A DNA stretch of 64,000 nt, from positions 1,442,564 through 1,506,563 of the forward strand of contig NZ_JQMP01000003.1 of assembly GCF_000744775.1 (NCBI RefSeq). Direction: 5' to 3'. Position numbers and translations under genes: made by a program. Within the stretch, counting starts at the first letter, position 1. Each line of letters opens with the position of its first letter. Source of the stretch: Thermorudis peleae. Lineage in GTDB: Bacteria; Chloroflexota; Chloroflexia; Thermomicrobiales; Thermomicrobiaceae. The notes under the pieces were generated by a model, which was not told the DNA's origin, did not search any database, and saw nothing but the letters and a program-made list of their open reading frames with translations. Positions 25,803-34,239 of the stretch are shown in pieces.

Positions 25803-25974
25803 GAAACCTTCAGACAAGAACAAGACACAGAAAAAGCAGGCTACCGGTGGTCGCATAGACACTTGTCGGATCGAATCGGGAGAGCTTGATTTCCTCTCCT
25901 TGAAGATAGACTCGTCGTTGACCACGAGCCGCCGCCGACAAAACATTTTCGCAACTACGGTAATCCTGCCCCAA

Positions 25975-26026
25975 ATAACAAAATAACAAAAGCACAGCGA
26001 ATGGTTGCAGATATCTTCGCTGTGCT
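25975..26026 (-). terminator. Rho-independent terminator of accDA
   Basis: On the minus strand AGCACAGCGAA (26026-26016) pairs perfectly with TTCGCTGTGCT (26001-25991), followed by TTTTGTTATTTTG. This fits an intrinsic terminator about 45 bases after the accDA stop. Confidence 0.8.
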
Positions 26027-26069
26027 ACACAAGAGAGATTCGACCGGCGAATACGCTTACAACTGCGCA

Positions 26070-27854
26070 CTATGATGGAGTAACCAGGTGTTCCTCGGTG
26101 TCATCATGGGTAAATGGGAGTCGCTCACGAAGCGAGCCAAAGGTTCGGCTGACAAGCGCGCTTAACTCACTCACTTCTTGCGTGACTAACTCGCGTAAAT
26201 AGGTGTTGGTTTGTCCCATGCGGCGGAACTTCCGCCAGCGCTCGCGGATAAGCCGTTCAGGCGGCTGATCAACCAGCTGACCAAGATGCCGGACAATCGC
26301 GTCGAGTAAGAGCGCAGCTGCATAGTCCGGATCTCGGTGCGCGCCGCCTTCTGGCTCAGGGACGATATCGTCAATAACATCGAAGCGTTTCAGGTCAGCC
26401 GCCGTAATCTTGAGTGATTCAGCAACCTCAGGAGCCCGCGCGGCATCGCGATAGAGGATCGCCGCAGCCCCTTCAGGAGAGATCACACTATAAATCGTAT
26501 GCTCTTGCATGAGCACCCGATCCGCGACAGCAAGGGCAAGCGCACCGCCACTGCCGCCTTCACCGATAATGACGGCAATTGTCGGCACTGGTAGTAAGGT
26601 CATCGCCGCAATCGATTCGCTAATCGCACTTGCAATTCCCCGCTCTTCAGCACCTTCACCCAAGTAAGCGCCCGGTGTATCAATGAACGTAAGCACGGGA
26701 AGACGCAGTCGGGACGCGAGCGCAAAGAGACGAATTGCCTTGCGGTAGCCTTCCGGCAATGCTTGCCCATTCCGACGGATTGGGTCACCATGACCTCGCT
26801 CATGGCCAATGATGATGACGCCATGGCCAGCAATTTCGCCGATCCCGCCGACAATAGCCGGGTCATCGCCATAGAGGCGGTCACCGTGGAGTTCAACGAA
26901 TTGCGGGCTAATTCGGCGAATATAGTCAAGCGTGGTGGGGCGATCTGGTCGACGTGCAAGCTGGACAACCTCCCACGCCCGGCGAGTAGGACGCTCCTGT
27001 GGTATTGGCGAGGCCGTTGTCCGCTCAGGCAGTTCAGCACGCGCCTGAAGAAGGCGAAGGATCAGGGCGATGGTGTCACGCAGACGACGACGATCAACCA
27101 CCTGGTCAACAAAGCCATGCTCCAGCAAGAACTCCGCGGAATGCGAACGCACCGGTTCCGTATGCGCGGTTTCCTTCACAACGCGCGGACCAGCAAAGCC
27201 GATGAGCGCACCGGGTTCAGCAAGAATGATGTCGCCCTGGTTGGCGAAAGAGGCATAGATGCCACCAGTGGTCGGATGCGTCAACACAGAGATATAGGGT
27301 ACGTTCGAATCATGGGCACGCTTGGCGGCCGCCGTTGTCTTCGCCATCTGAACAAGGCTCAGGATGCCTTCCTGCATCCGAGCCCCACCTGATGCAGCGA
27401 CAGTGATAATTGGCAGACGTCGCTCCGCGGCACGTTCAAAGGCGAGTGTAATTTTCTCACCAACGACGGAGCCCATGCTCCCGCCAAGAAAGCGAAAATC
27501 AAGCACAGCCAGCACAACCTCATGCCCACGAATCCGTGCAATCCCCGTTACCACGGCTTCGCGCAAGCCAGTTTGCTCGCGGGCTTGGAGAATTCGCTTA
27601 CGGTACGGGAGTCGATCAGAGAAGACCAGCGGATCAACCGAGACAAGATGACGGTTAAATTCCTGAAACGACCCAGGATCAACGAGCAAGCGGATACGTT
27701 CATCGGCAGAAAGGGTAAAGTGGTGACCACATGCTCCACATACCCGATAGCGGGCATAGGTCTCATCGTTGGACAGATCAGCACCGCACTTGGGACACTG
27801 CGGTGCAACGTCGGTGACTGCGGTGCTGGCTGCCTGCTGCTCTGCCTGGCTCAC
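26070..27854 (-). CDS. accDA: Fused acetyl-CoA carboxylase carboxyltransferase, AccD-AccA
   Basis: About 594 residues joining the beta and alpha subunits of the carboxyltransferase that moves CO2 from biotin to acetyl-CoA for fatty acid synthesis. The AccD half starts with a zinc ribbon, Cys20-X2-Cys23-X15-Cys39-X2-Cys42, then the crotonase-fold core (ASGGARMQEGILSLVQMAKT). The AccA half follows at about residue 310 (LDYIRRISPQFVELHGDR) with TFIDTPGAYLGEGAEERG. GTG 27854 has AGGAGG 5 bases upstream; the open frame upstream has no ribosome site and an unrelated composition. In E. coli the two are separate genes, so the single chain is a marker for the lineage. Confidence 0.93.
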   Translation of the reverse strand: MSQAEQQAASTAVTDVAPQCPKCGADLSNDETYARYRVCGACGHHFTLSADERIRLLVDPGSFQEFNRHLVSVDPLVFSDRLPYRKRILQAREQTGLREAVVTGIARIRGHEVVLAVLDFRFLGGSMGSVVGEKITLAFERAAERRLPIITVAASGGARMQEGILSLVQMAKTTAAAKRAHDSNVPYISVLTHPTTGGIYASFANQGDIILAEPGALIGFAGPRVVKETAHTEPVRSHSAEFLLEHGFVDQVVDRRRLRDTIALILRLLQARAELPERTTASPIPQERPTRRAWEVVQLARRPDRPTTLDYIRRISPQFVELHGDRLYGDDPAIVGGIGEIAGHGVIIIGHERGHGDPIRRNGQALPEGYRKAIRLFALASRLRLPVLTFIDTPGAYLGEGAEERGIASAISESIAAMTLLPVPTIAVIIGEGGSGGALALAVADRVLMQEHTIYSVISPEGAAAILYRDAARAPEVAESLKITAADLKRFDVIDDIVPEPEGGAHRDPDYAAALLLDAIVRHLGQLVDQPPERLIRERWRKFRRMGQTNTYLRELVTQEVSELSALVSRTFGSLRERLPFTHDDTEEHLVTPS

Positions 27855-27972
27855 ACTCGCCTCCTGCCATGAAGCCGTTCCCTGCGCTTTAGCTCCATGA
27901 TACCGTACGGACAAGCACACGGTAGCGATGAACGTGAATACATCGGCGCAGTAGTGGGGAAAGGATAGGAAT

Positions 27973-29442
27973 GTGCGGATCGGGCTCGTCCGTATCATGC
28001 AACGAAGCAACACCTTCGCACGCCAACCTGGGCGGTTACGCCGCGAAGATGGTGCACGCTGGTATGTCGGCGAAGCACTCAGCACCCATTTTGCTCACAC
28101 GGCAACCGCGCTCGGTGGCGCCCTCGCTGCCTGTCACGACCTTGGCATCGCAGCAGTCCCGCTTCTTGCCGTTGATGGCGAGGCGGGAGGCCCTGTTCCC
28201 GACACAGACCTTCGGGACACGCTTGCCGCCCTTGAGCAGGCCGTTCGCACCGCGCAGCCACTCGACGGCATCTTCATCGAACTTTCCGGCGCGTTAACAA
28301 CCCAAGAGGGAACCCACGGTGATCAAGCAATTCTCCAGGCATTGCGAAGTTGGCTCGGACCGGAGCCAGTGATCGGCGTTCTCTTCGATCATGCGGCAAA
28401 CCTGTCTTTTGAACTGCCAAGCGTCGTCGATATCGTGGTTGGCCCAGGAACGGCTCCAGCAACCGACAAAGCAGAGCGAGCACGCCAGCTCATTGTCGCA
28501 CTTGCAACAATCGGAAAAAGTAAGCGTCGACCTGCTCTGGCAATGCGGCGCATTCCCCTCCTCCTTCCGCTCTCCTGGCAATGGACCGGCTATCCCCCTT
28601 TACAGCGCCTGCTTCAGGAAGTGCGCGAGAGTGAGGATCTAGAACAGTGCGCGTTAACGAGCCTGTTCTTCGGTTTTCCACAGGCTGATGTGCCCTGGGC
28701 CGGAGCTACCGTATTCACCAGTGATGCCCGTGGACCAGCTGCTGCACATGAGCGAGCAGCAGCGTTCGCTGAGAAGCTTTGGCACACACGCAATGACCTT
28801 GCACAAACACAATGGAACATCGAAGAAGCTGTCCACACAGCGATGGCCGATCCCACAACACCGTTCTGCCTCGCAGAGCTCGGCGATGTCCCGGAGGCAG
28901 GTGGGCCGGCCGAAGGCACAGCAGCCCTCTGGGCCATGCTCGACCTGGGCGTCCACGAAGGGCTGCTCGTTGCCATCGCCGACGCCGAGGCCCTCGCGCA
29001 AGCCCAACGCGTGGGTGTTGGCGGAGCATTTAACGGCGCAATCGGCGGCAAACGCGATACGCGAGGCGGCTATCCGATTGATGTCCAGGGCGAGGTTCGT
29101 GCTCTAGCCCCTGGGCGATTTCGACGAGAACGTGGAGACGGAGCCGGGCTTGACGATGATGCAGGCGGGATTGCTTTCCTGGATCTTGCAGCACGGCACG
29201 GAGGGCATGTTCAGGTGATCTTGACCGAGCGCCCGGTCGTACCTGATCCCGGTCTGTTCACCGCCATCGGCATTGATCCGATACCAAACCTCTTGGTCGT
29301 CAAGTCAGCGCTCGCGTTTCGAGCAGCCTGGCCTCACCGTCTCGCCTTACCGGTAGCAACACCAGGTATTACCACGCCGGAGTTCACCTTCTATCGATTT
29401 ACGCGTTTACCACGTCCGCTGTGGCCACTTGATCCGCTTTAA
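27973..29442 (+). CDS. MlrC-like M81 family protein
   Basis: 489 residues that fit the MlrC family (M81): a domain with GIFIELSGALTTQEGTHGDQAIL and VIGVLFDHAANLSFEL, and a C-terminal part with GGAFNGAIGGKRDT and LTERPVVPDPGLFTAIGIDP. MlrC is a metalloprotein named for microcystin peptide degradation in Sphingomonas; most homologues have unknown substrates. Start GTG 27973 has AAGGATAGG just upstream. It is divergent from accDA and overlaps the converging otsB stop by 4 bases. Confidence 0.8.
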   Translation: MRIGLVRIMQRSNTFARQPGRLRREDGARWYVGEALSTHFAHTATALGGALAACHDLGIAAVPLLAVDGEAGGPVPDTDLRDTLAALEQAVRTAQPLDGIFIELSGALTTQEGTHGDQAILQALRSWLGPEPVIGVLFDHAANLSFELPSVVDIVVGPGTAPATDKAERARQLIVALATIGKSKRRPALAMRRIPLLLPLSWQWTGYPPLQRLLQEVRESEDLEQCALTSLFFGFPQADVPWAGATVFTSDARGPAAAHERAAAFAEKLWHTRNDLAQTQWNIEEAVHTAMADPTTPFCLAELGDVPEAGGPAEGTAALWAMLDLGVHEGLLVAIADAEALAQAQRVGVGGAFNGAIGGKRDTRGGYPIDVQGEVRALAPGRFRRERGDGAGLDDDAGGIAFLDLAARHGGHVQVILTERPVVPDPGLFTAIGIDPIPNLLVVKSALAFRAAWPHRLALPVATPGITTPEFTFYRFTRLPRPLWPLDPL

Positions 29443-30254
29443 GGCGACGAAGCAAGCGAATCAGCAAGCGACATGAGGCAGTCAGCAACAGCGTCAACCC
29501 CAGGAAGGAGGAGATCGGCGATCTCAGTCAATTCAGTCGGCGCCTCAGCGCTGGCTACCCCAACAGCTACACCAGTGAACTGACCAGCAGCGCGTAACGC
29601 GCGAACCGCATGCATCGCATCGAGGTCAGTTCGATCGTCGCCAAAAAAGACGAGTGATCGTAGGGAGAAACGACGAACCAGGTCCTGAATGGCCTGCCCC
29701 TTCGAAACCTCGTTCCGAGGACGCACCTCCACGAGCATGCGTCCACGGGTAACCGTAAGAAGAGAAGGAAATGTGTGGGCAACTCGCTGATTCACCCAAT
29801 CTTCAAGTTGCTGGCGAACAATCTCAGGTGCAGGAGCCGTGCGATAGTGAAGGCTCAGCGAAAAGCGCTTCGCCTCAACCAGCACACCAAGCGCCGCAAA
29901 ACGCTCCCGCGCTTCATTGGCCAGCAACGCGATAGCCTGCGACGCAGCCGTTGCTTCTGGCATAACCCAGCGGGTGCTATCGGTGAGCCATTCGGCCCCA
30001 TGCTCACCAATGTAGACAATGCCGTCTAACCCCACACGAGCACGGAGGTCATCAACCTGCCGCCCACTCAACAGAGCAACGCATGCCAGCAACTGCCGAA
30101 GCCGCGCGAGGGCAGCGCGGGCAGCTGGATGAATGGTCGCAGCCGCTGGATCTTGCACAATTGGGCTGACGGTGCCATCAAAATCACAGCAAAGACCAGC
30201 ACGGGGAGAGCGCAAGACCGGCAGGAGACGCTGACGACAAACGGCATCCATCAT
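29439..30254 (-). CDS. otsB: Trehalose-6-phosphate phosphatase
   Basis: 271-residue HAD-superfamily phosphatase: catalytic DFDGTVSPI near residue 25, LLSGR, YIGEHGAEW, and the acidic motif GDDRTDLDAM. These residues match OtsB, which dephosphorylates trehalose 6-phosphate to the compatible solute trehalose. No otsA is adjacent, so the synthase must lie elsewhere. The C terminus overlaps the MlrC-like gene end to end. Confidence 0.88.
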   Translation of the reverse strand: MMDAVCRQRLLPVLRSPRAGLCCDFDGTVSPIVQDPAAATIHPAARAALARLRQLLACVALLSGRQVDDLRARVGLDGIVYIGEHGAEWLTDSTRWVMPEATAASQAIALLANEARERFAALGVLVEAKRFSLSLHYRTAPAPEIVRQQLEDWVNQRVAHTFPSLLTVTRGRMLVEVRPRNEVSKGQAIQDLVRRFSLRSLVFFGDDRTDLDAMHAVRALRAAGQFTGVAVGVASAEAPTELTEIADLLLPGVDAVADCLMSLADSLASSP

Positions 30255-30348
30255 TGGTCATATCACCATGAAACATACATCCATCCGCGCCTCTCTCATC
30301 GTATACTACCCCCGGCGCGCCGGGAGTGTCCGGAGTGGGTGGGACGTC

Positions 30349-31635
30349 ATGGCTGCCGTGCGAAGCGGGTTACGAGGATACATCCAAGGGTTGGCCGCGC
30401 TTGATGCCGATATCAAGCGTTTTTTCGTCTTTAGCCTCTTCTCAAATATCGGCATCGGTGCCTTTACCTTGCTCTACAACCTTTACCTTGTGCAACTTGG
30501 CTATAAAGAAGATTTCATTGGATTATTCAACAGCGCCTCGACGATTGCGCTTGCGCTCGGAGCACTCCTGATTGGACGCCTCCTGAATGCCCGTGGTTCG
30601 TGGTGGACAACCACGTATGGCACGGCCGCATTCGTTGTCTGTTCCATTGCCTTAGCGCTTTCGACGCATCCAATAACCATCATGATTTTTGGAGCACTCT
30701 ATGGCATTGGCTCCGGCTTTGTCCTCGTAACACTCATGCCCTTCATTGTCGAGCACGTGCCATCGCGTGAGCGATCAACGGTCGCCGCAGTAGCGCTTTC
30801 CCTCACATCAGTCTCGGCAACACTTGGGAGCCTTCTTGGCGGCTGGACACCGCGGCTCGTCAACGTGCTGCTTGGACGACATGGTCCAAGTGCACTCGGC
30901 TATGCAACAGCCCTTGTCTTCAGCATGATCCTGACAGCTGTTGGTCTCGTGCCACTCTTCCAAATGCGCCAAGCACGCTGGCATCGGCTGGAACAGACAA
31001 CGAGCCTGCACATTCGTCTGAACGAAAACCAGCGCCAACGCCAGGGGCACTTCTATCTCATCGCCTTCGTACTGGCTGGCGGTCTCCTTAGCTTAGGATC
31101 AGGTGCAGCGGTACCGTTCTACAACGTTTTCCTCTCTGACATCGGGATGCGGACCAGTCAAATCGGTTTCGTGTATGCACTTGGCAATTTGCTCGGAGCA
31201 TTCTTTGGCTTGTTTAGCCCGCCACTGGCACGCCGATTTGGGCCACTGGGAGCAGTGAGCGTCATTCGCTTCGCTCCCGTGCCGCTCTTCGCACTCTTGG
31301 CACTCCTCCCGAACCCTGGACTTGCGATTCTCGCCCACCTTGTCCGGATGGTGTCGATCTCAATGGCCTGGCCAATCGATTCCACGTTGGTCGCTGATGT
31401 CCTTCCAGGGAGGTTACGAGCGACAGCCTACAGCTGGCGAAGTGCTGCCTGGAACCTCGGTTGGGCCGGTGCGAGCCTCGTCGCCGGACGGGTTATCGTG
31501 AGCACGGGGTATGGGCCAGTCTTCCTCGCCTTTTGCCTCTTCACCATACTGAGCATTGGGGTGATGGTCGGCGTCTTTCGTACCCATCCCGCAGCTCAGC
31601 GAGCAGTCTCCCAGTCTGTTACACCATCGCCGTGA
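30349..31635 (+). CDS. Major facilitator superfamily transporter
   Basis: About 428 residues with 12 predicted membrane segments in two halves separated by a basic loop (MRQARWHRLEQTTSLHIRLNENQRQ contains it). No substrate signature stands out. I choose ATG 30349 (MAAVRSG), preceded by the GGAG/GGGTGGG stretch; the frame is open to 30268 but that extension is not hydrophobic and lacks a ribosome site. It converges with lhgO, overlapping by 17 bases. Confidence 0.85.
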   Translation: MAAVRSGLRGYIQGLAALDADIKRFFVFSLFSNIGIGAFTLLYNLYLVQLGYKEDFIGLFNSASTIALALGALLIGRLLNARGSWWTTTYGTAAFVVCSIALALSTHPITIMIFGALYGIGSGFVLVTLMPFIVEHVPSRERSTVAAVALSLTSVSATLGSLLGGWTPRLVNVLLGRHGPSALGYATALVFSMILTAVGLVPLFQMRQARWHRLEQTTSLHIRLNENQRQRQGHFYLIAFVLAGGLLSLGSGAAVPFYNVFLSDIGMRTSQIGFVYALGNLLGAFFGLFSPPLARRFGPLGAVSVIRFAPVPLFALLALLPNPGLAILAHLVRMVSISMAWPIDSTLVADVLPGRLRATAYSWRSAAWNLGWAGASLVAGRVIVSTGYGPVFLAFCLFTILSIGVMVGVFRTHPAAQRAVSQSVTPSP

Positions 31636-32839
31636 CCAGTGCTTCCGCTTCACTTGCAATTTGATCCGCAACGTACGCAGCTATCGTGAGCGACGAGGTC
31701 GCGGCCGGCGATGGCGCATTGCGAATGTGGACAATACCAGGCTGACGTTCGATAACGAAATCGTCAACTAACGTGCCATCGCGCGTCATAGCCTGAGCAC
31801 GCACGCCAGAAGGCCCAGGCAGAAGGTCATCGTCAGTCAGTTCGGGGATGTAGCGCTGGAGCGCGCGCAAAAACGCACGCCGGCTAAAGTCCCGCCACAT
31901 TTCCAGCGCGCCCGTCAGCCAGTATCGGCGCGCAAGACGTTGAAATCCGGGATACGTCAACGTTTCAAGCAATTCGTTTGGCCGCACGGTGAAGCGCCCA
32001 TACCCCTCGCGGGCGAAGGCAAGCACAGCATTTGGCCCCAGCCAGACACTCCCATCCATGCGCGGCGTGAAATGAACCCCCAGGAATGGGAAGCGCGGAT
32101 CAGGTACCGGGTAAATATTGCAGGGAACGAGCGAACGGCGTTCCGGACGCAACACATAGTAGTCGCCACGAAACGGAACGATGCGTGGATCAGGCGCGCC
32201 ACCGCTGAGACGGGCGACATGATCGGCGTAGAGCCCAGCACAACTAATGACTAGCCGCGCTTCAACGGGATTCCCCGTCGTCTCGAGACGGGTCCAACCG
32301 CCACGCCGGGCTACGCCAACAACGGCGTGGTTAAGCCAGATGGCCCCACCAGCGCGCACGATGTCAGTCGCATACGATTGGGCGACTTGCTCGTAATCAA
32401 CAATCCCCGTGACGGGCGACCAGATGGCACGGATCCCACTTGCGTGTGGCGCATATTCCCGTAACTCTTCTGGGCCAATCAGACGCAAGCCACGCACACC
32501 ATTGGCTTGACCTCGCTCGAAGAGCGCTTGTAAGCGAGGGAGTTCTTCTGGTGACGTTGCCACGACAACTTTGCCACACTCGCGATAGGGAATACCGTGC
32601 TCATCACAATAGCGCTTTAATTGCGCTGCTCCAGCAACACAAAGCCGAGCTTTGAGAGACCCGGGAGTGTAATAGAGCCCGGAGTGGATCACTCCACTGT
32701 TATGGCTTGATTGATGGGCGGCAATGCGTGGCTCCTTGTCCAGCACGACGAGGCGCAGGCGTGGCCACCGCTGGAGCAATTCCCGTCCAACAGCCAACCC
32801 AACGATTCCCGCTCCAATAACTGCCACATCGTATTGCAT
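31619..32839 (-). CDS. lhgO: L-2-hydroxyglutarate oxidase
   Basis: 406-residue FAD-dependent oxidoreductase of the DAO fold: N-terminal dinucleotide-binding VIGAGIVGLAVGREL, then HQSSHNSGVIHSGLYYTPGSLKARLC, which is the LhgO signature, and the C-terminal GPSGVRAQ and IRNAPSPAATSSL blocks. It oxidises L-2-hydroxyglutarate to 2-oxoglutarate, feeding electrons to the quinone pool in E. coli. Confidence 0.9.
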   Translation of the reverse strand: MQYDVAVIGAGIVGLAVGRELLQRWPRLRLVVLDKEPRIAAHQSSHNSGVIHSGLYYTPGSLKARLCVAGAAQLKRYCDEHGIPYRECGKVVVATSPEELPRLQALFERGQANGVRGLRLIGPEELREYAPHASGIRAIWSPVTGIVDYEQVAQSYATDIVRAGGAIWLNHAVVGVARRGGWTRLETTGNPVEARLVISCAGLYADHVARLSGGAPDPRIVPFRGDYYVLRPERRSLVPCNIYPVPDPRFPFLGVHFTPRMDGSVWLGPNAVLAFAREGYGRFTVRPNELLETLTYPGFQRLARRYWLTGALEMWRDFSRRAFLRALQRYIPELTDDDLLPGPSGVRAQAMTRDGTLVDDFVIERQPGIVHIRNAPSPAATSSLTIAAYVADQIASEAEALVTAMV

Positions 32840-32957
32840 GCCTTCAGCCCTCTCCGCTCACCGTATCACGAGCCACGCGTCAACCATGGTATATTCTCTG
32901 GCAAAAGGCGCCAAGCGGAGGGCGCAGTCGGTACGAAGCCCTCGGTAGTGACAAGCC

Positions 32958-33251
32958 ATGATTATTGGTGTCGCACGATTTTCCATTTTCATCCCTGGTG
33001 CACAGTCCCTCAAAGACAAGCGGCACGTAATGAAGGCAATCATCAACCAGGTACAACATCGCTTCAACGTCGCGATCGCTGAAGTTGACGGCCATGATCA
33101 GTGGCAAGCCGCTGAATTAGGGGTTGTCTGCGTCTCAACATCAGCTGACCATGCTGATGCCATGCTGCAGGAAGTCGCACAGTTTATTGAGCGCCGGCTC
33201 GTCGACGGCTACGTTGCCGGCGTGCACACTGAGCTTATCCCGATGGGCTAA
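32958..33251 (+). CDS. DUF503 family protein
   Basis: 97 residues matching DUF503 (YlxP-like): start MIIGVARFSIFIPGAQSLKDKR, HRFNVAIAEVDGHDQWQ in the middle. Homologues are often found in the nusA-infB-rbfA region and are linked to ribosome maturation, but the role is unproven. Here it is isolated. Confidence 0.9.
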   Translation: MIIGVARFSIFIPGAQSLKDKRHVMKAIINQVQHRFNVAIAEVDGHDQWQAAELGVVCVSTSADHADAMLQEVAQFIERRLVDGYVAGVHTELIPMG

Positions 33252-33260
33252 TCTTTGCCG

Positions 33261-34091
33261 TTAGGATGTGGATTGCTGCACTTGGGCACGATGCTCAAGC
33301 TCACGCCGTCGTTCCTCGATAAGGCGTAAGACACGGCGACGACGCATACGCTGGTGAGCAAGCTCCTGCCGAAGCACCTGCTCCTGTTGCGCAAGGTACC
33401 GCTCAAGCGCAGCCGGTCCACGAGCCCGGAGCCGTCCTAAATCGGATTGCCGCAATGCCGCAAGTTGACGCTCCAGTGCACTCAGTTCCACGCCAAGCTG
33501 AGCAACACGGGTACGCAACGACTCGAGATCGCGTGGCCGCTCCTCCTGATCACTGCGGGACCAGATCGCCAGCAAGCGACGGAGTTGGTCCACATCCCCG
33601 GCTTCGCGCGCCTGGTTCACTAAGCGCATGAGCGCTTCGCGTTGGGCTCGCTCATGTTCGTCACGGGCAAGATCGGGGTGAATAAGGCGGGCAAGGGAAC
33701 GGTAGAGTTGACGCAGGATGCCATCGTCATGGCCATTGGGAGAGCTGAGCAGCCGGCCGAAGCGCGCCTCGCCTTCAGCTTCCTCGGCTCCATTCGTCGA
33801 TCGTTGGGCGCGTTCTTGGGCACTGAGTTCAGCATCACTTAAGGGGCGATCGGCACGGAGGAGGCGCCGAAGCCGCGATTCCAGTACGGCAACTTCCGCC
33901 TGGATATGATCGACTTCGCGGCGAAGCGTGCCAATCCGCTCGTCAATCTGCCGTTGGAGTGCTTGCTGACCTAACTCCTCTGCCGCAAGTTCCTGGCGAA
34001 CACGCTCAAGGAGTGCCATACGACGGTGCAACTCGAGTTCCAGCTGCACCCATTCAAGATCGGTGAGTTTGGCGACTGCTCGCTGTGTCAT
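33261..34091 (-). CDS. Coiled-coil protein with a J-domain-like core
   Basis: About 276 residues, Arg/Glu/Leu-rich coiled coils on both sides of a central segment LYRSLARLIHPDLARDEHERAQREALMRLV that carries the HPD tripeptide of DnaJ-type J domains. It would recruit Hsp70/DnaK to an unknown client. It is not a full DnaJ: there is no Gly/Phe region or zinc finger. Start ATG 34091 follows GAGG; GTG 34103 is possible. Confidence 0.7.
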   Translation of the reverse strand: MTQRAVAKLTDLEWVQLELELHRRMALLERVRQELAAEELGQQALQRQIDERIGTLRREVDHIQAEVAVLESRLRRLLRADRPLSDAELSAQERAQRSTNGAEEAEGEARFGRLLSSPNGHDDGILRQLYRSLARLIHPDLARDEHERAQREALMRLVNQAREAGDVDQLRRLLAIWSRSDQEERPRDLESLRTRVAQLGVELSALERQLAALRQSDLGRLRARGPAALERYLAQQEQVLRQELAHQRMRRRRVLRLIEERRRELEHRAQVQQSTS

Positions 34092-34239
34092 CGTCCTCGT
34101 CACACGCTCCGTCTCGCAACCCCCTCATTCTAGCCAGTCGCGTGCGAACGCGCCAAACGCACCGGTTGGCTTCCAAGAAGAATTCAGCTATGCTGCAAGG
34201 CAAAAATGGCCTGCAGTACCAAAACCGAAGGAACAGGGC

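Larger units (their letters stand above)
25604..26069. other. Intergenic region with a 16-base tandem repeat
   Basis: About 466 bases with no supported gene. It holds an exact tandem repeat of TCTGGCACAACACCGG at 25771-25786 and 25787-25802, and the accDA terminator at its right end. The tandem repeat lies about 170 bases upstream of the sugar importer genes and could be an operator, but no motif family is recognised. Confidence 0.5.
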
